Below are positions 9,204 to 18,428 of a stretch of DNA of 64,000 bases, in pieces. Numbering within the stretch: the first letter of the stretch is position 1; each line of letters starts with the position of its first letter. The position numbers and the translations under genes are program-made. The notes under the pieces were generated by a model. It searched no databases. It saw only the letters and a program-made list of their open reading frames with translations, and was not told the DNA's origin. The DNA comes from Flavobacterium sp. UBA4098 (GTDB taxonomy: Bacteria > Bacteroidota > Bacteroidia > Flavobacteriales > Flavobacteriaceae): contig DFXW01000041.1 of the NCBI GenBank assembly GCA_002382495.1, positions 169,274 through 233,273 of the forward strand, read 5' to 3'.

Positions 9204-10346
9204 CTAAAAATTCAATTTCATTCCTTCAGAAATAGTATTCACTCCTTCAATTACAATGATATCATTAGCATTTAAACCGCTTAGGATTTCGGTTAGATTG
9301 TCAGATGATTTTCCTACAGTTACCATTGCTTTTTTAGCCGTTGCTGTTTTCCCATCGCTATTGGTTGCTACAAATACAAATTGATTTCCTTTACCATCCT
9401 CTTGAATTACATTTGAAGGTACTACGATAGCATTTTTAACAGTGTAATCAATTACTTTTAATTTGGCTACTTGGTTAGGACGTAATAAATTTTCTGGGTT
9501 TGGAATACTTACTTCAATCCCAAAACTTCTATTATTTGGATTGATGAAATTTCCAATCTGACGTACTTTCCCTTTGTAATTTTTATTCAATGAAGTCAAG
9601 AAAACATCAACTTGAGTTCCTACTTTCAACTTGCCAATATAACTTTCAGGAATCGAAGTGGAAACGTACATATTATTAAGGTTAACAATTCGCATTAAAC
9701 CTTGCGGTCCTGCTGAAACAACTTGTCCTCTTTCTACAAAAACTTCGTCAATTGTACCAGAGAATGGCGCGCGAATTTCCGTTTTTGACAACATAGCTTT
9801 GGCTTGTGCTACGGAACGTTGTAAACTCAACATTTGAGTTTGCGCTTGTAAATACTGAATTTCAGATCCAATTTTTTGACTCCAAAGATTTTTTTGTCTT
9901 TCAAAAGTAGTTTTAGCCAATTGGTATTGTGTTTCTAAACTAGCAACTTGTTGGCTTGAGCCACCATCATCTACACGAGCTAAAAGTTGCCCTTTGCTTA
10001 CGCGTTGTCCTGCTTTCACATTAAGAGAAACTAGAGTTCCTGGCATTTCAGGTTGAATCAAGATGTTTTCTTTAGTGTTCACACTTCCTTGGATATCCAA
10101 ATAATGATTGAACACAGTGTCTTTTAAAGTGGCAACCGAAACCAAAGCTTCTTCTTTTCTTACATTCAAAGTAGCTAAAGCAGCTTCAATCTTAGCTAAA
10201 TCAGCTTGAATTAACGCTTTTCTTGCTTGTAATTCTTTATTGTTTTTAGCCGCAATCAATTGGTCAACCGTTTGATTGTCGTCTTTTTGTCCACATGAAA
10301 CAACTAGTGTAGCTGCGATCAATAATGCGAATATTTGTTTTGTCAT
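9204..10346 (-). CDS. RND efflux periplasmic adaptor (HlyD/AcrA family lipoprotein)
   Basis: This membrane-fusion protein of about 380 residues links the RND pump to the outer-membrane channel. From the ATG at 10346 it starts with a lipoprotein signal, with lipobox LVVSC and Cys18. A short helical segment comes first (about 30-70). A lipoyl-type half (PGTLVSLNVKAGQRVSKG) is followed by a helical hairpin and the returning half (IRAPFSGTIDEVFVERGQVV). Then come a beta-barrel and a membrane-proximal domain. The start is seven codons inside the longest reading so that the signal peptide begins at the N-terminus. It lies 33 bases after the TolC-like gene. Confidence 0.94.
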   Translation of the reverse strand: MTKQIFALLIAATLVVSCGQKDDNQTVDQLIAAKNNKELQARKALIQADLAKIEAALATLNVRKEEALVSVATLKDTVFNHYLDIQGSVNTKENILIQPEMPGTLVSLNVKAGQRVSKGQLLARVDDGGSSQQVASLETQYQLAKTTFERQKNLWSQKIGSEIQYLQAQTQMLSLQRSVAQAKAMLSKTEIRAPFSGTIDEVFVERGQVVSAGPQGLMRIVNLNNMYVSTSIPESYIGKLKVGTQVDVFLTSLNKNYKGKVRQIGNFINPNNRSFGIEVSIPNPENLLRPNQVAKLKVIDYTVKNAIVVPSNVIQEDGKGNQFVFVATNSDGKTATAKKAMVTVGKSSDNLTEILSGLNANDIIVIEGVNTISEGMKLNF

Positions 10347-10379
10347 GGGTGTTCTATTAAGTGTCATAATATGTTGCTG

Positions 10380-11726
10380 TTAGTTCTTTGTTGTTATTTT
10401 TTCTAAAGAGGCTTTTTTATTGATTACATCAAGCATTGCTTGTAAATAATTTTGTTGTGTGGAATACAATTGGCGTTGTGCTTCACTTAAATCAAAACTA
10501 GACGACAAACCTTCTTTCAATTTGATTTGTTGTTTGTTTTCGATTCGTTCTGCCAATGTTAAGCTGCTTTTTGTGGTGTTCAGTTGTTCTAAACTGTATT
10601 CGTAATCGCTTTTGGCTTTCTCAAATTGTAGTTTTAAACCTTGCTCCACTTGTTGCATTTGTGTTTTGGCTTGTTCCAATGCGATTTTAGCTTGTTGTGT
10701 TCGAGCACTTCTTCCTAAGCTACTAAAAACGGGCACGTTTAAACTAACTCCAACATTAGCAAAATTCAACCATTTTTGATTGTTGGTAAAAAACTGAAAT
10801 TGGTTCCCAAAAGCATTATAACCAATATTGTATGCTGCTCCTAAAGAAGGAAGTGCATTACTTTTTTCCAATAAAAGCAATAATTTTTTACTTTGAACAA
10901 GGTTCTCTTGAATTTTGAAATCAATAGAATTTTCTACTTGAAAAGGAGTTGTAGTTAATTCAAAATTGATATTATTTAGGGCAAGATTGTTTAGGTTTTC
11001 AGTCAAAATTAACTCTTTCTCTATGGTAATTCCAAGTATCAATTTCAACATATTGGTAGCAATTACCTTTTGTCTTTTGATGTTTTCTTGAGCACTTTTA
11101 ATCGTAGTCAAGGTAATTTGAAGTTGTTCTACATTTTCTTCTTCGATCAAGCCATTCTTGAAAATTTGGTTGGTTTCATTTAAGGTTTTCTCCAAATTTA
11201 TTTTATTTTTTTCCAAAATAGCAATACTCTCATTGGCTAGCAAAACATTGCCATAAGAATTGATTACCATTTCTCGAATCTCTTGATTGGTTTTTACCTT
11301 GGCATTTTCTGAAATTTGCAAATACACTTTTGCGGATTGTAAACCAACCAAATAGGAACCATTGAAAAGGAGCTGACTTACTGTTGCGCTACCCAACATA
11401 TTGTGTTTGGTTCCAAAAGCTACTTCGGCAAATTCTCCTTTTGTTCCTCCAAAAAATTCAGCAGGAATCAAAGATTTTTGCAATTCAATATTGTTTTGGT
11501 ATCCAAGCGACGCATTGATTTGTGGTAAACCAATAGTAGTCGTTTCCCATTTTTTCTTTTTTGCCGCTTCAATATCTCTACTGGCATTAATTGCGGAGTA
11601 ATTGTTTTTTAGAGCGTGATCAATAGCTTCGTTTAAGCTAAAAGAATACGATTCTTTGGGGGTGTTAGTTTGTGCGTGCAACACAATACTAAAGGTTAAG
11701 AGGACAATTAATTGGATTTTCTTCAT
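10380..11726 (-). CDS. TolC-like outer-membrane efflux channel
   Basis: This 448-residue outer-membrane efflux protein of the OEP family begins with a signal peptide ending near LHAQ. Two internally related OEP repeats follow, rich in long amphipathic helices; SLNEAIDHALKNN opens the first and SFDLSEAQRQLYSTQQNYLQA closes the second. It forms the outer-membrane and periplasmic tunnel of the pump encoded downstream. It starts seven bases after the tetR stop. Confidence 0.93.
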   Translation of the reverse strand: MKKIQLIVLLTFSIVLHAQTNTPKESYSFSLNEAIDHALKNNYSAINASRDIEAAKKKKWETTTIGLPQINASLGYQNNIELQKSLIPAEFFGGTKGEFAEVAFGTKHNMLGSATVSQLLFNGSYLVGLQSAKVYLQISENAKVKTNQEIREMVINSYGNVLLANESIAILEKNKINLEKTLNETNQIFKNGLIEEENVEQLQITLTTIKSAQENIKRQKVIATNMLKLILGITIEKELILTENLNNLALNNINFELTTTPFQVENSIDFKIQENLVQSKKLLLLLEKSNALPSLGAAYNIGYNAFGNQFQFFTNNQKWLNFANVGVSLNVPVFSSLGRSARTQQAKIALEQAKTQMQQVEQGLKLQFEKAKSDYEYSLEQLNTTKSSLTLAERIENKQQIKLKEGLSSSFDLSEAQRQLYSTQQNYLQAMLDVINKKASLEKITTKN

Positions 11727-11733
11727 TGTATGA

Positions 11734-12330
11734 TTAGGATTGATTTGAAATTATGTATTTGTCTAATTCTTGGAGTCCTTTGGGAGTTGCCATAGCTCTA
11801 ATGTGGTATTCTAAGGCTTCTAATTCTAATTTTTTAGCTTTTTTTTCTGAGCTTGTATTTTCATTAATTGTGAAAATCAGTGCATAATAAAAGTAGACAT
11901 AACTCGACACGTTTATGGTGTCTCGGTACAAACCTTCTTGGATTCCTTTTTCAATATTTTGTTTGAATAAGGTAGTACATTCTGACTGCAATTTCTCAGT
12001 TAATTTTTCATGAATTTCGGGATAGTGTTTTTTTAATTGATACGAAGGAGAGGTTTCAATAGAAACAAACATTTCTTTTATCATTTTAACGATCTCGAAA
12101 TTTTCTTTTATTGCATTATGCTTTTTAGCTACAATTTCATCTATAGTACTATAAATAGTGTGAGTAATTGCATCGGTTGTTTCGGCAATTAATAGTTCTT
12201 TGTTACAAAAATACTTGTAGATGGTTTTTTTAGAAATACACATTTCATTGGCAATATCATCCATAGTAACGCTTTTGAAACCAAGTTTCAAAAAGAGATG
12301 GGTTGCTTTTGCAATGATTTTTTCTTTCAT
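11734..12330 (-). CDS. TetR-family transcriptional regulator of the efflux operon
   Basis: This repressor-type protein of 198 residues has a TetR helix-turn-helix at about 13-45: ATHLFLKLGFKSVTMDDIA, then ISKKTIYKYFCNKE. The C-terminal half is a divergent helical ligand-binding domain. It is the first gene of the efflux operon, so it probably represses its own transcription. A symmetrical site overlaps the promoter upstream. The ATG at 12330 is chosen over an in-frame start at 12351, because that codon lies in the -7 box. Confidence 0.93.
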   Translation of the reverse strand: MKEKIIAKATHLFLKLGFKSVTMDDIANEMCISKKTIYKYFCNKELLIAETTDAITHTIYSTIDEIVAKKHNAIKENFEIVKMIKEMFVSIETSPSYQLKKHYPEIHEKLTEKLQSECTTLFKQNIEKGIQEGLYRDTINVSSYVYFYYALIFTINENTSSEKKAKKLELEALEYHIRAMATPKGLQELDKYIISNQS

Positions 12331-12348
12331 AATTTTTTTAAAGTGGTG

Positions 12349-12379
12349 CAAATTTAGGAAAGGAAACTTTGAATACCAA
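12349..12379 (-). promoter_or_regulatory. Promoter of the tetR-efflux operon
   Basis: On the minus strand, TTG (12379-12377), a 20-base spacer and TAAATTTG (12356-12349) fit the Bacteroidota consensus. The predicted start gives a leader of about 15 bases before the chosen tetR ATG. Confidence 0.7.
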
Positions 12380-12389
12380 AAAAGTTTCC
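12362..12389. promoter_or_regulatory. Candidate TetR operator (9+10+9 inverted repeat)
   Basis: GGAAACTTT (12362-12370) and AAAGTTTCC (12381-12389) are perfect inverted copies separated by 10 bases. The repeat covers the -33 TTG and most of the spacer of the efflux-operon promoter, where repressor binding would block RNA polymerase. Assigning it to the adjacent TetR protein is inference. Confidence 0.6.
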
Positions 12390-12473
12390 ATTGTTTTTAC
12401 TAATAGTATTATTGAAAAGAGGTATTCTATAAATCTACCACTTTTTTGGGACAAATTATTCGAATGGGAATTG

Positions 12474-12481
12474 TATATTTG
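12474..12481 (+). promoter_or_regulatory. -7 promoter box of the polyprenyl synthase gene
   Basis: TATATTTG matches TAnnTTTG 29 bases before the ATG at 12511. A TTG at 12446-12448 is 25 bases upstream, slightly further than usual. Confidence 0.5.
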
Positions 12482-12510
12482 GAACTTTGTAAACAAGAAT
12501 TAAACTAGCT

Positions 12511-13485
12511 ATGCATTCCATTCAACAGTATCAAGAATTTGTTTTGGATTTTCTTAATGCACAACCCCAAGTGCGTGAGCCTAAAAATTTATACGAACCT
12601 ATACAGTATATATTAGGACTTGGTGGAAAAAAAATAAGACCCGTACTTACATTAATGAGTGCCGAAATTTTTGATGCCGATTATTCAAAAGCACTTCCAG
12701 CAGCATTAGCAGTAGAAGTTTTTCATAATTTTTCGTTAGTGCATGACGACATTATGGATGATGCGCCTTTGCGAAGAGGAAATGTAACAGTGCATGAAAA
12801 ATGGAATATTAACACTGGAATCCTTTCAGGAGATGCCATGTTGATTTTGGCTTACCAATATTTTGAGCAATACGAACCTGCTATTTTTAGAGAATTAGCC
12901 AAGTTGTTTAGCAAGACCGCTTTGGAGGTTTGTGAAGGTCAGCAATGGGATGTGGATTTTGAAACCCGTTCCGATGTTACTATACCTGAGTATTTGAAAA
13001 TGATTGAATACAAAACGGCAGTTTTGGTTGCAGCAGCCATGAAAATGGGGGCCATAGTTGCTGAAACTTCAGTTGAAAATGGCGAATTAATATACGACTT
13101 TGGATTGAATTTAGGTTTGGCGTTCCAATTGCAAGACGATTATTTGGATGCGTTTGGTAATCCAGCCACTTTTGGAAAACAAATTGGTGGCGACATCATT
13201 GAAAATAAAAAGACCTATCTGTATCTTAAAGCGATTGAATTTGCTTCGGCAGAAGAGAAAGCCAAATTATTGCAGTTATTTTCAGTTTCTCTCGATGAAA
13301 ACGAAAGTAAAATTGAAGAGGTGAAATCTATTTTCAACAGCTCAGGCGCCTCGAGTGCTACACAACAGGCCATTCAAGACTACACTTTAAAAGCATTTGC
13401 TACCTTAGATAAAATGAATATTAGCTCCGATAAAAAAGCCATGTTGCAATCGTTTGGAGAGAATTTAATGAATCGAAATGTCTAA
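12511..13485 (+). CDS. Polyprenyl (short-chain isoprenyl) diphosphate synthase
   Basis: This 324-residue trans-prenyltransferase condenses isopentenyl diphosphate onto allylic diphosphates. The first aspartate-rich motif is DDIMD (Asp79, 80, 83) followed by APLRRG, and the second is DDYLD (Asp209, 210, 213). KIRP near residue 41 is the substrate-binding loop. A Phe at position -5 to the first motif and the lack of an insertion in it hint at a C15-C20 product, but chain length is not certain from sequence. Its last eight bases overlap the next gene. Confidence 0.93.
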   Translation: MHSIQQYQEFVLDFLNAQPQVREPKNLYEPIQYILGLGGKKIRPVLTLMSAEIFDADYSKALPAALAVEVFHNFSLVHDDIMDDAPLRRGNVTVHEKWNINTGILSGDAMLILAYQYFEQYEPAIFRELAKLFSKTALEVCEGQQWDVDFETRSDVTIPEYLKMIEYKTAVLVAAAMKMGAIVAETSVENGELIYDFGLNLGLAFQLQDDYLDAFGNPATFGKQIGGDIIENKKTYLYLKAIEFASAEEKAKLLQLFSVSLDENESKIEEVKSIFNSSGASSATQQAIQDYTLKAFATLDKMNISSDKKAMLQSFGENLMNRNV

Positions 13486-13843
13486 TTCCAATTCGTTTAT
13501 CGCGCCTTTAAATACAGAGGTATTGCTTGTTGAAGCGACAAACGAAAACTTGTACAATAATCTAATTGACCAAATCAATAAAGATTTCAATTTAGCTAAT
13601 GAATCGATCGACTTGCCTCAGGACATCCAACCAGAGGAGTTGAAAAATGAATTACACGAAAAAATTTACCGTTTGATTCAGTATAAATTTGCTGAATATT
13701 TGAACTTACTCTATATAGTAGACGTTCCCGAAGATCAAATTAAAAAATTGGATGGTTCGGATATTGCAGAGTTAGCTAAGCAAGTTGCTTTCTTAATCTT
13801 AAAAAGAGAATGGATGAAAGTTTGGTTCAGAAATAAATACTAA
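13478..13843 (+). CDS. Conserved-looking hypothetical protein of 121 residues
   Basis: I do not recognise this family. The protein is acidic, has no signal peptide or membrane segment, and reads as mostly helical. It has a long middle helix (ELHEKIYRLIQYKFAEYLNLL) and a basic, aromatic end (LKREWMKVWFRNKY). Its ATG overlaps the end of the polyprenyl synthase gene by eight bases, implying translational coupling and a cytoplasmic role connected with that gene or its transcript. It converges with the phosphatase gene downstream, with one base between the stop codons. Confidence 0.8.
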   Translation: MSNSNSFIAPLNTEVLLVEATNENLYNNLIDQINKDFNLANESIDLPQDIQPEELKNELHEKIYRLIQYKFAEYLNLLYIVDVPEDQIKKLDGSDIAELAKQVAFLILKREWMKVWFRNKY

Positions 13844-13844
13844 A

Positions 13845-15179
13845 CTATTCTAATTCTGATTGTAATAGTATTTTATTCCATAATTCGTTTCCGTCTTTAT
13901 CAAATAAACTCAATTTCATTTGTCTTGATTCTTTTTCTCCAGTAAAAGACAAGGTTCCAAAAACATGTTGTCCAAAAAGACTTCCTGGGACTCTATTTGC
14001 ATTTGGTTCTTTGGATATTTTTTCTACAACACCATGCCCAGAGGTCAAAGGGGAAACAGTCCAATCATATAACGAATATGTATTTGCTCTTTTTAACTCA
14101 GATAATTCTGAAAAATGTCTGTCGCCTGAAATAAATGCAACTCCTTTTATTTTATTTTCTAAAATTTCTTTTAACAAAATTTCTTTTTCGGTTTTATAGT
14201 TTTCATAGTTTTCAAATACTGCTTCAGTGTTTAGTACCTGTCCCCCAATAACAATAATTTTAAAACTCGCTTTAGACGAAACGAGAGCGTCGATAAGCCA
14301 TTGAATTTGGGTTTTGCCAAGCATTATTTTATCTCCTGTGAGACGTTTGTTAGGCGATTTAAAAAAGCGATTGTCTAACAAAAACACTTCGGCATCACTC
14401 CAATTATAGCTTGAAAACACCCCTTCTTTTTGATTGGAATCCATTCCATAAAATTTGTTCGCCCAAAAATCTTTAAATGCTTGTTGGGTGGTATATTTAT
14501 TATAAAAACCACGATCACTATCATCTGGTCCAAAATCATGGTCGTCCCAAATGGCAATATTTTGCGTGCTTGCTAACAATGGTTGCATTTCTTTGATCGA
14601 TCTTGTATGAGTATAGCGATGATAAATTCCAGATTTACTGTCCCAGTCTGCTTCTCGCAAATACACATTATCTCCTCCCCACAACATGATGTCTGGATTT
14701 TTTTTAGCAATACTTTCAAAGATAGAATAATTAGAACCATACGGTTTTCCGGGCCTATCTAAAGCGGCTTCACTAATATAAGAACAGCTGCCTAAGGCAA
14801 TCGTAAAATCAGGAGCTTTTTCGCGCCACTGCCATAACTTTTTCGATGAAAATGATGTGTCATAAGGCAATACGATTTTTTGATTATTTATAAATAAATC
14901 ATAATGGTATTCTTTACCTTCTTGTAATGGGGTCAGAACAATATGATTTGTAAAATGATTGTTTTCGGATGATTGGTAGGTTTTTGAAGAAAAAACCGCT
15001 GTTGGGGTTTCTTTTGTATAATAGTCAACTCGAATATCTGCCTTTTGAGTAGTTTGTGCCCAAATAACAGCTTCGGTCATTTCACAATAACCCACCATTG
15101 GTCCAGACTGTAGTAGGTTTTTTTGACAAAATCCATTAACAGTAACTAATACAATTAAAGTAATAAAAATGTTTTTCAT
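13845..15179 (-). CDS. PhoD-like alkaline phosphatase D family metallophosphatase
   Basis: This secreted protein of 444 residues has a signal peptide (MKNIFITLIVLVTVNGFCQ). A fibronectin-like N-terminal domain comes first. The metallophosphatase core follows: ALGSCSY, LWGGDNVYL (GDN), IWDDHDFGPDDSD (DDHD) and ISGDRHFSELS (GDRH). These fit PhoD phosphodiesterases/phosphatases, which use metals and act outside the cytoplasm. The Cys-Gln at the signal end could be a lipobox, but FCQ lacks a good one. It is a monocistronic minus-strand gene with its own -7 box. Confidence 0.9.
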   Translation of the reverse strand: MKNIFITLIVLVTVNGFCQKNLLQSGPMVGYCEMTEAVIWAQTTQKADIRVDYYTKETPTAVFSSKTYQSSENNHFTNHIVLTPLQEGKEYHYDLFINNQKIVLPYDTSFSSKKLWQWREKAPDFTIALGSCSYISEAALDRPGKPYGSNYSIFESIAKKNPDIMLWGGDNVYLREADWDSKSGIYHRYTHTRSIKEMQPLLASTQNIAIWDDHDFGPDDSDRGFYNKYTTQQAFKDFWANKFYGMDSNQKEGVFSSYNWSDAEVFLLDNRFFKSPNKRLTGDKIMLGKTQIQWLIDALVSSKASFKIIVIGGQVLNTEAVFENYENYKTEKEILLKEILENKIKGVAFISGDRHFSELSELKRANTYSLYDWTVSPLTSGHGVVEKISKEPNANRVPGSLFGQHVFGTLSFTGEKESRQMKLSLFDKDGNELWNKILLQSELE

Positions 15180-15196
15180 AAGAAATTTAACTGAAA

Positions 15197-15204
15197 CAAA
15201 ATTA
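15197..15204 (-). promoter_or_regulatory. -7 promoter box of the phoD-like gene
   Basis: TAATTTTG on the minus strand fits TAnnTTTG, 17 bases before the ATG at 15179. The leader would be very short. Confidence 0.5.
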
Positions 15205-15275
15205 CATTGTAAGTGTTACTAAAAGCGGTTTTTATTATTAATAAATCTAGAAATAAAATCGTATAGCAATGCGGT

Positions 15276-15455
15276 TCATACTTTTATTTTATCAAATAAT
15301 AAATCATAATTTGCAGCAAAGCCATTATTGCCTTGATAAAATGCTCTGACATACTCTCTATAAAGGCCACCAGATTTCATCTGTTTCCAAAATTTATGTT
15401 GACTATTTTTGGCAAACGTTTGTGAATAGTAAAAAGGAAAAACAAAAATGAATAA
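15276..15455 (-). pseudogene. Orphan C-terminal coding remnant (59 codons, no start)
   Basis: Between a TAG and the TGA at 15278-15276, the minus strand carries 59 open codons with protein-like composition: SQTFAKNSQHKFWKQMKSGG, then LYREYVRAFYQGNNGFAANY and DLLFDKIKV. The only Met is internal, and no start or matching upstream frame is visible. Mixed charge and aromatic content differ from what random AT-rich DNA encodes. It looks like the tail of a deleted gene. I do not recognise the family. Confidence 0.45.
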
Positions 15456-15584
15456 CTATTGACAACTAATTTTGAATTTCAAAATGCGCTCAAAATTGAT
15501 TTTTTTCATCGGTGTTTCAACAATTTTTAACAAAATTTAACGTAAAAGTAGTTAAATAATAAGGTTAAATAGATTGGTTTATTG

Positions 15585-15592
15585 TACTTTTG
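15585..15592 (+). promoter_or_regulatory. -7 promoter box of sucA-sucB
   Basis: TACTTTTG matches TAnnTTTG 37 bases before the sucA ATG. No TTG is found at the ideal distance. Confidence 0.5.
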
Positions 15593-15629
15593 TCAACAAA
15601 TTAAACAAAAAGCATATTAATCAATAATT

Positions 15630-18401
15630 ATGGATAGGTTTTCCTTTTTAAACGCAGCTCATACCGAATTTTTCGCTCAATTATACGATCAATATTTAGA
15701 TAATCCAGACAGTGTTGAACCAAGTTGGAGAAGTTTTTTTCAAGGGTTTGATTTTGGAATGGCCACTTACAATGAAGAAAATGCCGCAGAACAAATGGCG
15801 ACCTATTCTTCAAATTCGGTTGCTTCAGGACAAGTGTCTGAAAAAGTTTTAAAAGAATTTAATGTATTAAAATTAATTGACGGATACAGAACTCGCGGGC
15901 ATTTGTTTACTAAGACAAATCCTGTTCGTGACAGAAGAACCTATTCTCCAAATCTAGCGATTGAAAATTTCGGTTTGTCTGCAGCGGATTTGGATACTGT
16001 ATTTGATGCCGCTAAAATTTTAGGACACCAACCGGCTACTTTAAAAGAAATCATTCGTCGTTTAGAAAACTTATATTGCCAATCTATTGGTGTTGAATAT
16101 ATGTATATCCGTAAGCCAGAAGTGGTGCAATGGATTCAAGACCGATTGAATATTAATGATAATTTGCCCAACTTTAATGTGGAGCAAAAGAAAAACATCC
16201 TTGATAAATTAAATGAGGCGGTTTCATTTGAAAATTTCTTACATACTAAATATGTAGGTCAAAAACGTTTCTCTTTAGAAGGAGGAGAAAGTATCATTCC
16301 GGCTTTGGATGCTTTAATTGAAGCTGCTGCCGAAAAAGGAGTAGAGCAATTTGTAATGGGAATGGCACACCGTGGTAGGTTGAATATCTTAGCCAATATC
16401 TTCGGCAAAGCCACTCAAGATATCTTTTCTGAATTTGATGGAAAAGATTACGACCAAGAATATTTTGACGGTGATGTTAAATACCACTTAGGATTAACTT
16501 CAGAAAGAAAAACCAAAACAGGTAAATCTATCAATATTAATTTGGCGCCAAACCCATCTCACTTGGAGACGGTTGGAGCGGTTATCGAAGGTATTACCCG
16601 TGCCAAACAAGACAAATATTTTCCGGACGATTTTTCAAAAGTATTGCCAATTGCCGTTCACGGGGACGCTGCAGTAGCGGGACAAGGCATTGTGTACGAG
16701 ATTGTTCAAATGGCACAATTGGACGGTTACAAAACAGGAGGAACGATCCACTTAGTGATTAATAACCAAGTTGGTTTTACAACCAATTACCAAGATGCAC
16801 GTTCGTCAACCTATTGTACGGATGTTGCCAAAGTGACTCTTTCGCCAGTATTACACGTGAATGCTGATGATACCGAAGCGGTAGTTCACGCGATGTTGTT
16901 TGCCTTAGATTACAGAATGACTTTTGGAGGCGATGTATTTATCGACCTTTTAGGATATAGAAAATACGGTCATAACGAAGGAGATGAACCTCGTTTTACC
17001 CAACCCGTTTTATATAAAATCATTGCGCGTCATAAAAATCCAAGAGATATTTATGCCGAAAAATTGATTGTTGATGGTATAATCGACCAAGCTTATGTAA
17101 ACAAAATTGAAAGTGATTACAAAGCTAAATTGGACGAAAACTTACAAGCTTCTCGTAAAAAAGATTTGACAATCATCAAACCGTTTATGCAAGATGAATG
17201 GAAAGGATTTGTTCAAGTATCTGACGATGTGATGTTACAGAAAGTCGATACCACTTACGATAAGAAAAAATTAGATGGTATTTTAGAAACTATTTCGACT
17301 TTGCCATCCGATAAAAAATTCATCAATAAAATTTCTAAAATTGTAACCGACAGAAAAACGATGTACAACAACAATCAAATTGATTGGGGTACTGCCGAGA
17401 CTTTGGCTTACGGATCGTTGTTGCAAGAAGGATATGATGTTCGTTTGTCAGGGCAAGACGTAGAAAGAGGAACTTTCTCTCACCGTCACGCTGTGGTAAA
17501 AGTAGAAGACAGTGAGGAAGAAGTAGTTCTTTTAAACTCAGTGAAAGATAAAAAAGGACAGTTTAACGCTTATAACTCTTTCCTTTCAGAATATGGTGTG
17601 TTAGGTTTTGATTACGGTTATGCTTTGACTAATCCTAATGCATTAACAATTTGGGAAGCACAATTTGGAGATTTCTCTAACGGTTGCCAAATCATGATAG
17701 ACCAATACATTTCGTGTGGAGAAGACAAATGGAACAATCAAAATGGTATTGTAATGTTGTTACCTCATGGTTACGAAGGACAAGGTGCAGAGCACTCTTC
17801 GGCTAGAATGGAACGTTACTTGCAATTGTGTGCGCGTCATAATATGTATGTGGCTGATTGTACTACACCAGCTAACTTCTTCCACTTGATGAGAAGACAA
17901 ATGAAAACAAAATTCCGTAAACCATTAGTAGTATTTTCTCCTAAGAGTTTGTTGCGTCACCCTTTATGTGTTTCGACTCAAGAGGAATTGGCTAACGGAA
18001 GTTTCCAAGAAACCATTGACGATACTTCGGTAGATAAATCAAAAGTGAAAACCGTAGTTTTCTGTACGGGTAAGTTCTACTATGATATTCTTGCTGAAAG
18101 AGAAAAATTAGAGCGCAATGATGTAGCTTTAGTTCGTGTCGAGCAATTATTCCCTTTGCCAACAGAACAATTAAAGGCAATTATCGCTTCGTATCCAAAC
18201 GCAGACGATTATGTTTGGGCACAAGAAGAACCTAAAAACATGGGAGCTTATAGCTTTATGTTAGTGAACTTTGATTTGGTTCCGTGGCGTTTGGCTTCTT
18301 TAAAAAATTACTCGGCTCCAGCTTCTGGAAGTCATACTAGAGATAGAAGACGTCATGCCGATGCCATTAGAATGGTTTTTGACAAAAATTTATTTAGATA
18401 A
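15630..18401 (+). CDS. sucA: 2-oxoglutarate dehydrogenase E1 component
   Basis: This 923-residue thiamine-diphosphate enzyme decarboxylates 2-oxoglutarate and transfers the succinyl group to the lipoyl arm of E2 in the TCA cycle. The N-terminal subunit-association helix contains FFAQLYDQYLDNP. The core has MGMAHRGRLNILAN and HGDAAVAGQG (cofactor region). The pyrimidine-binding domain has LPHGYEGQGAEHSSARMERY. Length fits OdhA/SucA. It is followed 27 bases later by the E2 gene, and the pair ends at a strong terminator. The E3 gene is not in the window. Confidence 0.97.
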   Translation: MDRFSFLNAAHTEFFAQLYDQYLDNPDSVEPSWRSFFQGFDFGMATYNEENAAEQMATYSSNSVASGQVSEKVLKEFNVLKLIDGYRTRGHLFTKTNPVRDRRTYSPNLAIENFGLSAADLDTVFDAAKILGHQPATLKEIIRRLENLYCQSIGVEYMYIRKPEVVQWIQDRLNINDNLPNFNVEQKKNILDKLNEAVSFENFLHTKYVGQKRFSLEGGESIIPALDALIEAAAEKGVEQFVMGMAHRGRLNILANIFGKATQDIFSEFDGKDYDQEYFDGDVKYHLGLTSERKTKTGKSININLAPNPSHLETVGAVIEGITRAKQDKYFPDDFSKVLPIAVHGDAAVAGQGIVYEIVQMAQLDGYKTGGTIHLVINNQVGFTTNYQDARSSTYCTDVAKVTLSPVLHVNADDTEAVVHAMLFALDYRMTFGGDVFIDLLGYRKYGHNEGDEPRFTQPVLYKIIARHKNPRDIYAEKLIVDGIIDQAYVNKIESDYKAKLDENLQASRKKDLTIIKPFMQDEWKGFVQVSDDVMLQKVDTTYDKKKLDGILETISTLPSDKKFINKISKIVTDRKTMYNNNQIDWGTAETLAYGSLLQEGYDVRLSGQDVERGTFSHRHAVVKVEDSEEEVVLLNSVKDKKGQFNAYNSFLSEYGVLGFDYGYALTNPNALTIWEAQFGDFSNGCQIMIDQYISCGEDKWNNQNGIVMLLPHGYEGQGAEHSSARMERYLQLCARHNMYVADCTTPANFFHLMRRQMKTKFRKPLVVFSPKSLLRHPLCVSTQEELANGSFQETIDDTSVDKSKVKTVVFCTGKFYYDILAEREKLERNDVALVRVEQLFPLPTEQLKAIIASYPNADDYVWAQEEPKNMGAYSFMLVNFDLVPWRLASLKNYSAPASGSHTRDRRRHADAIRMVFDKNLFR

Positions 18402-18428
18402 TATTAGACAACAATAAAATTACAAACG

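Larger units (their letters stand above)
15180..15629. other. 450-base intergenic region between the phoD-like gene and sucA
   Basis: This very AT-rich divergent region holds a minus-strand promoter box for the phosphatase (15197-15204), an apparent C-terminal gene remnant on the minus strand (15276-15455) and a plus-strand promoter box for sucA (15585-15592). I see no intact gene, RNA gene or strong hairpin elsewhere in it. Confidence 0.7.
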
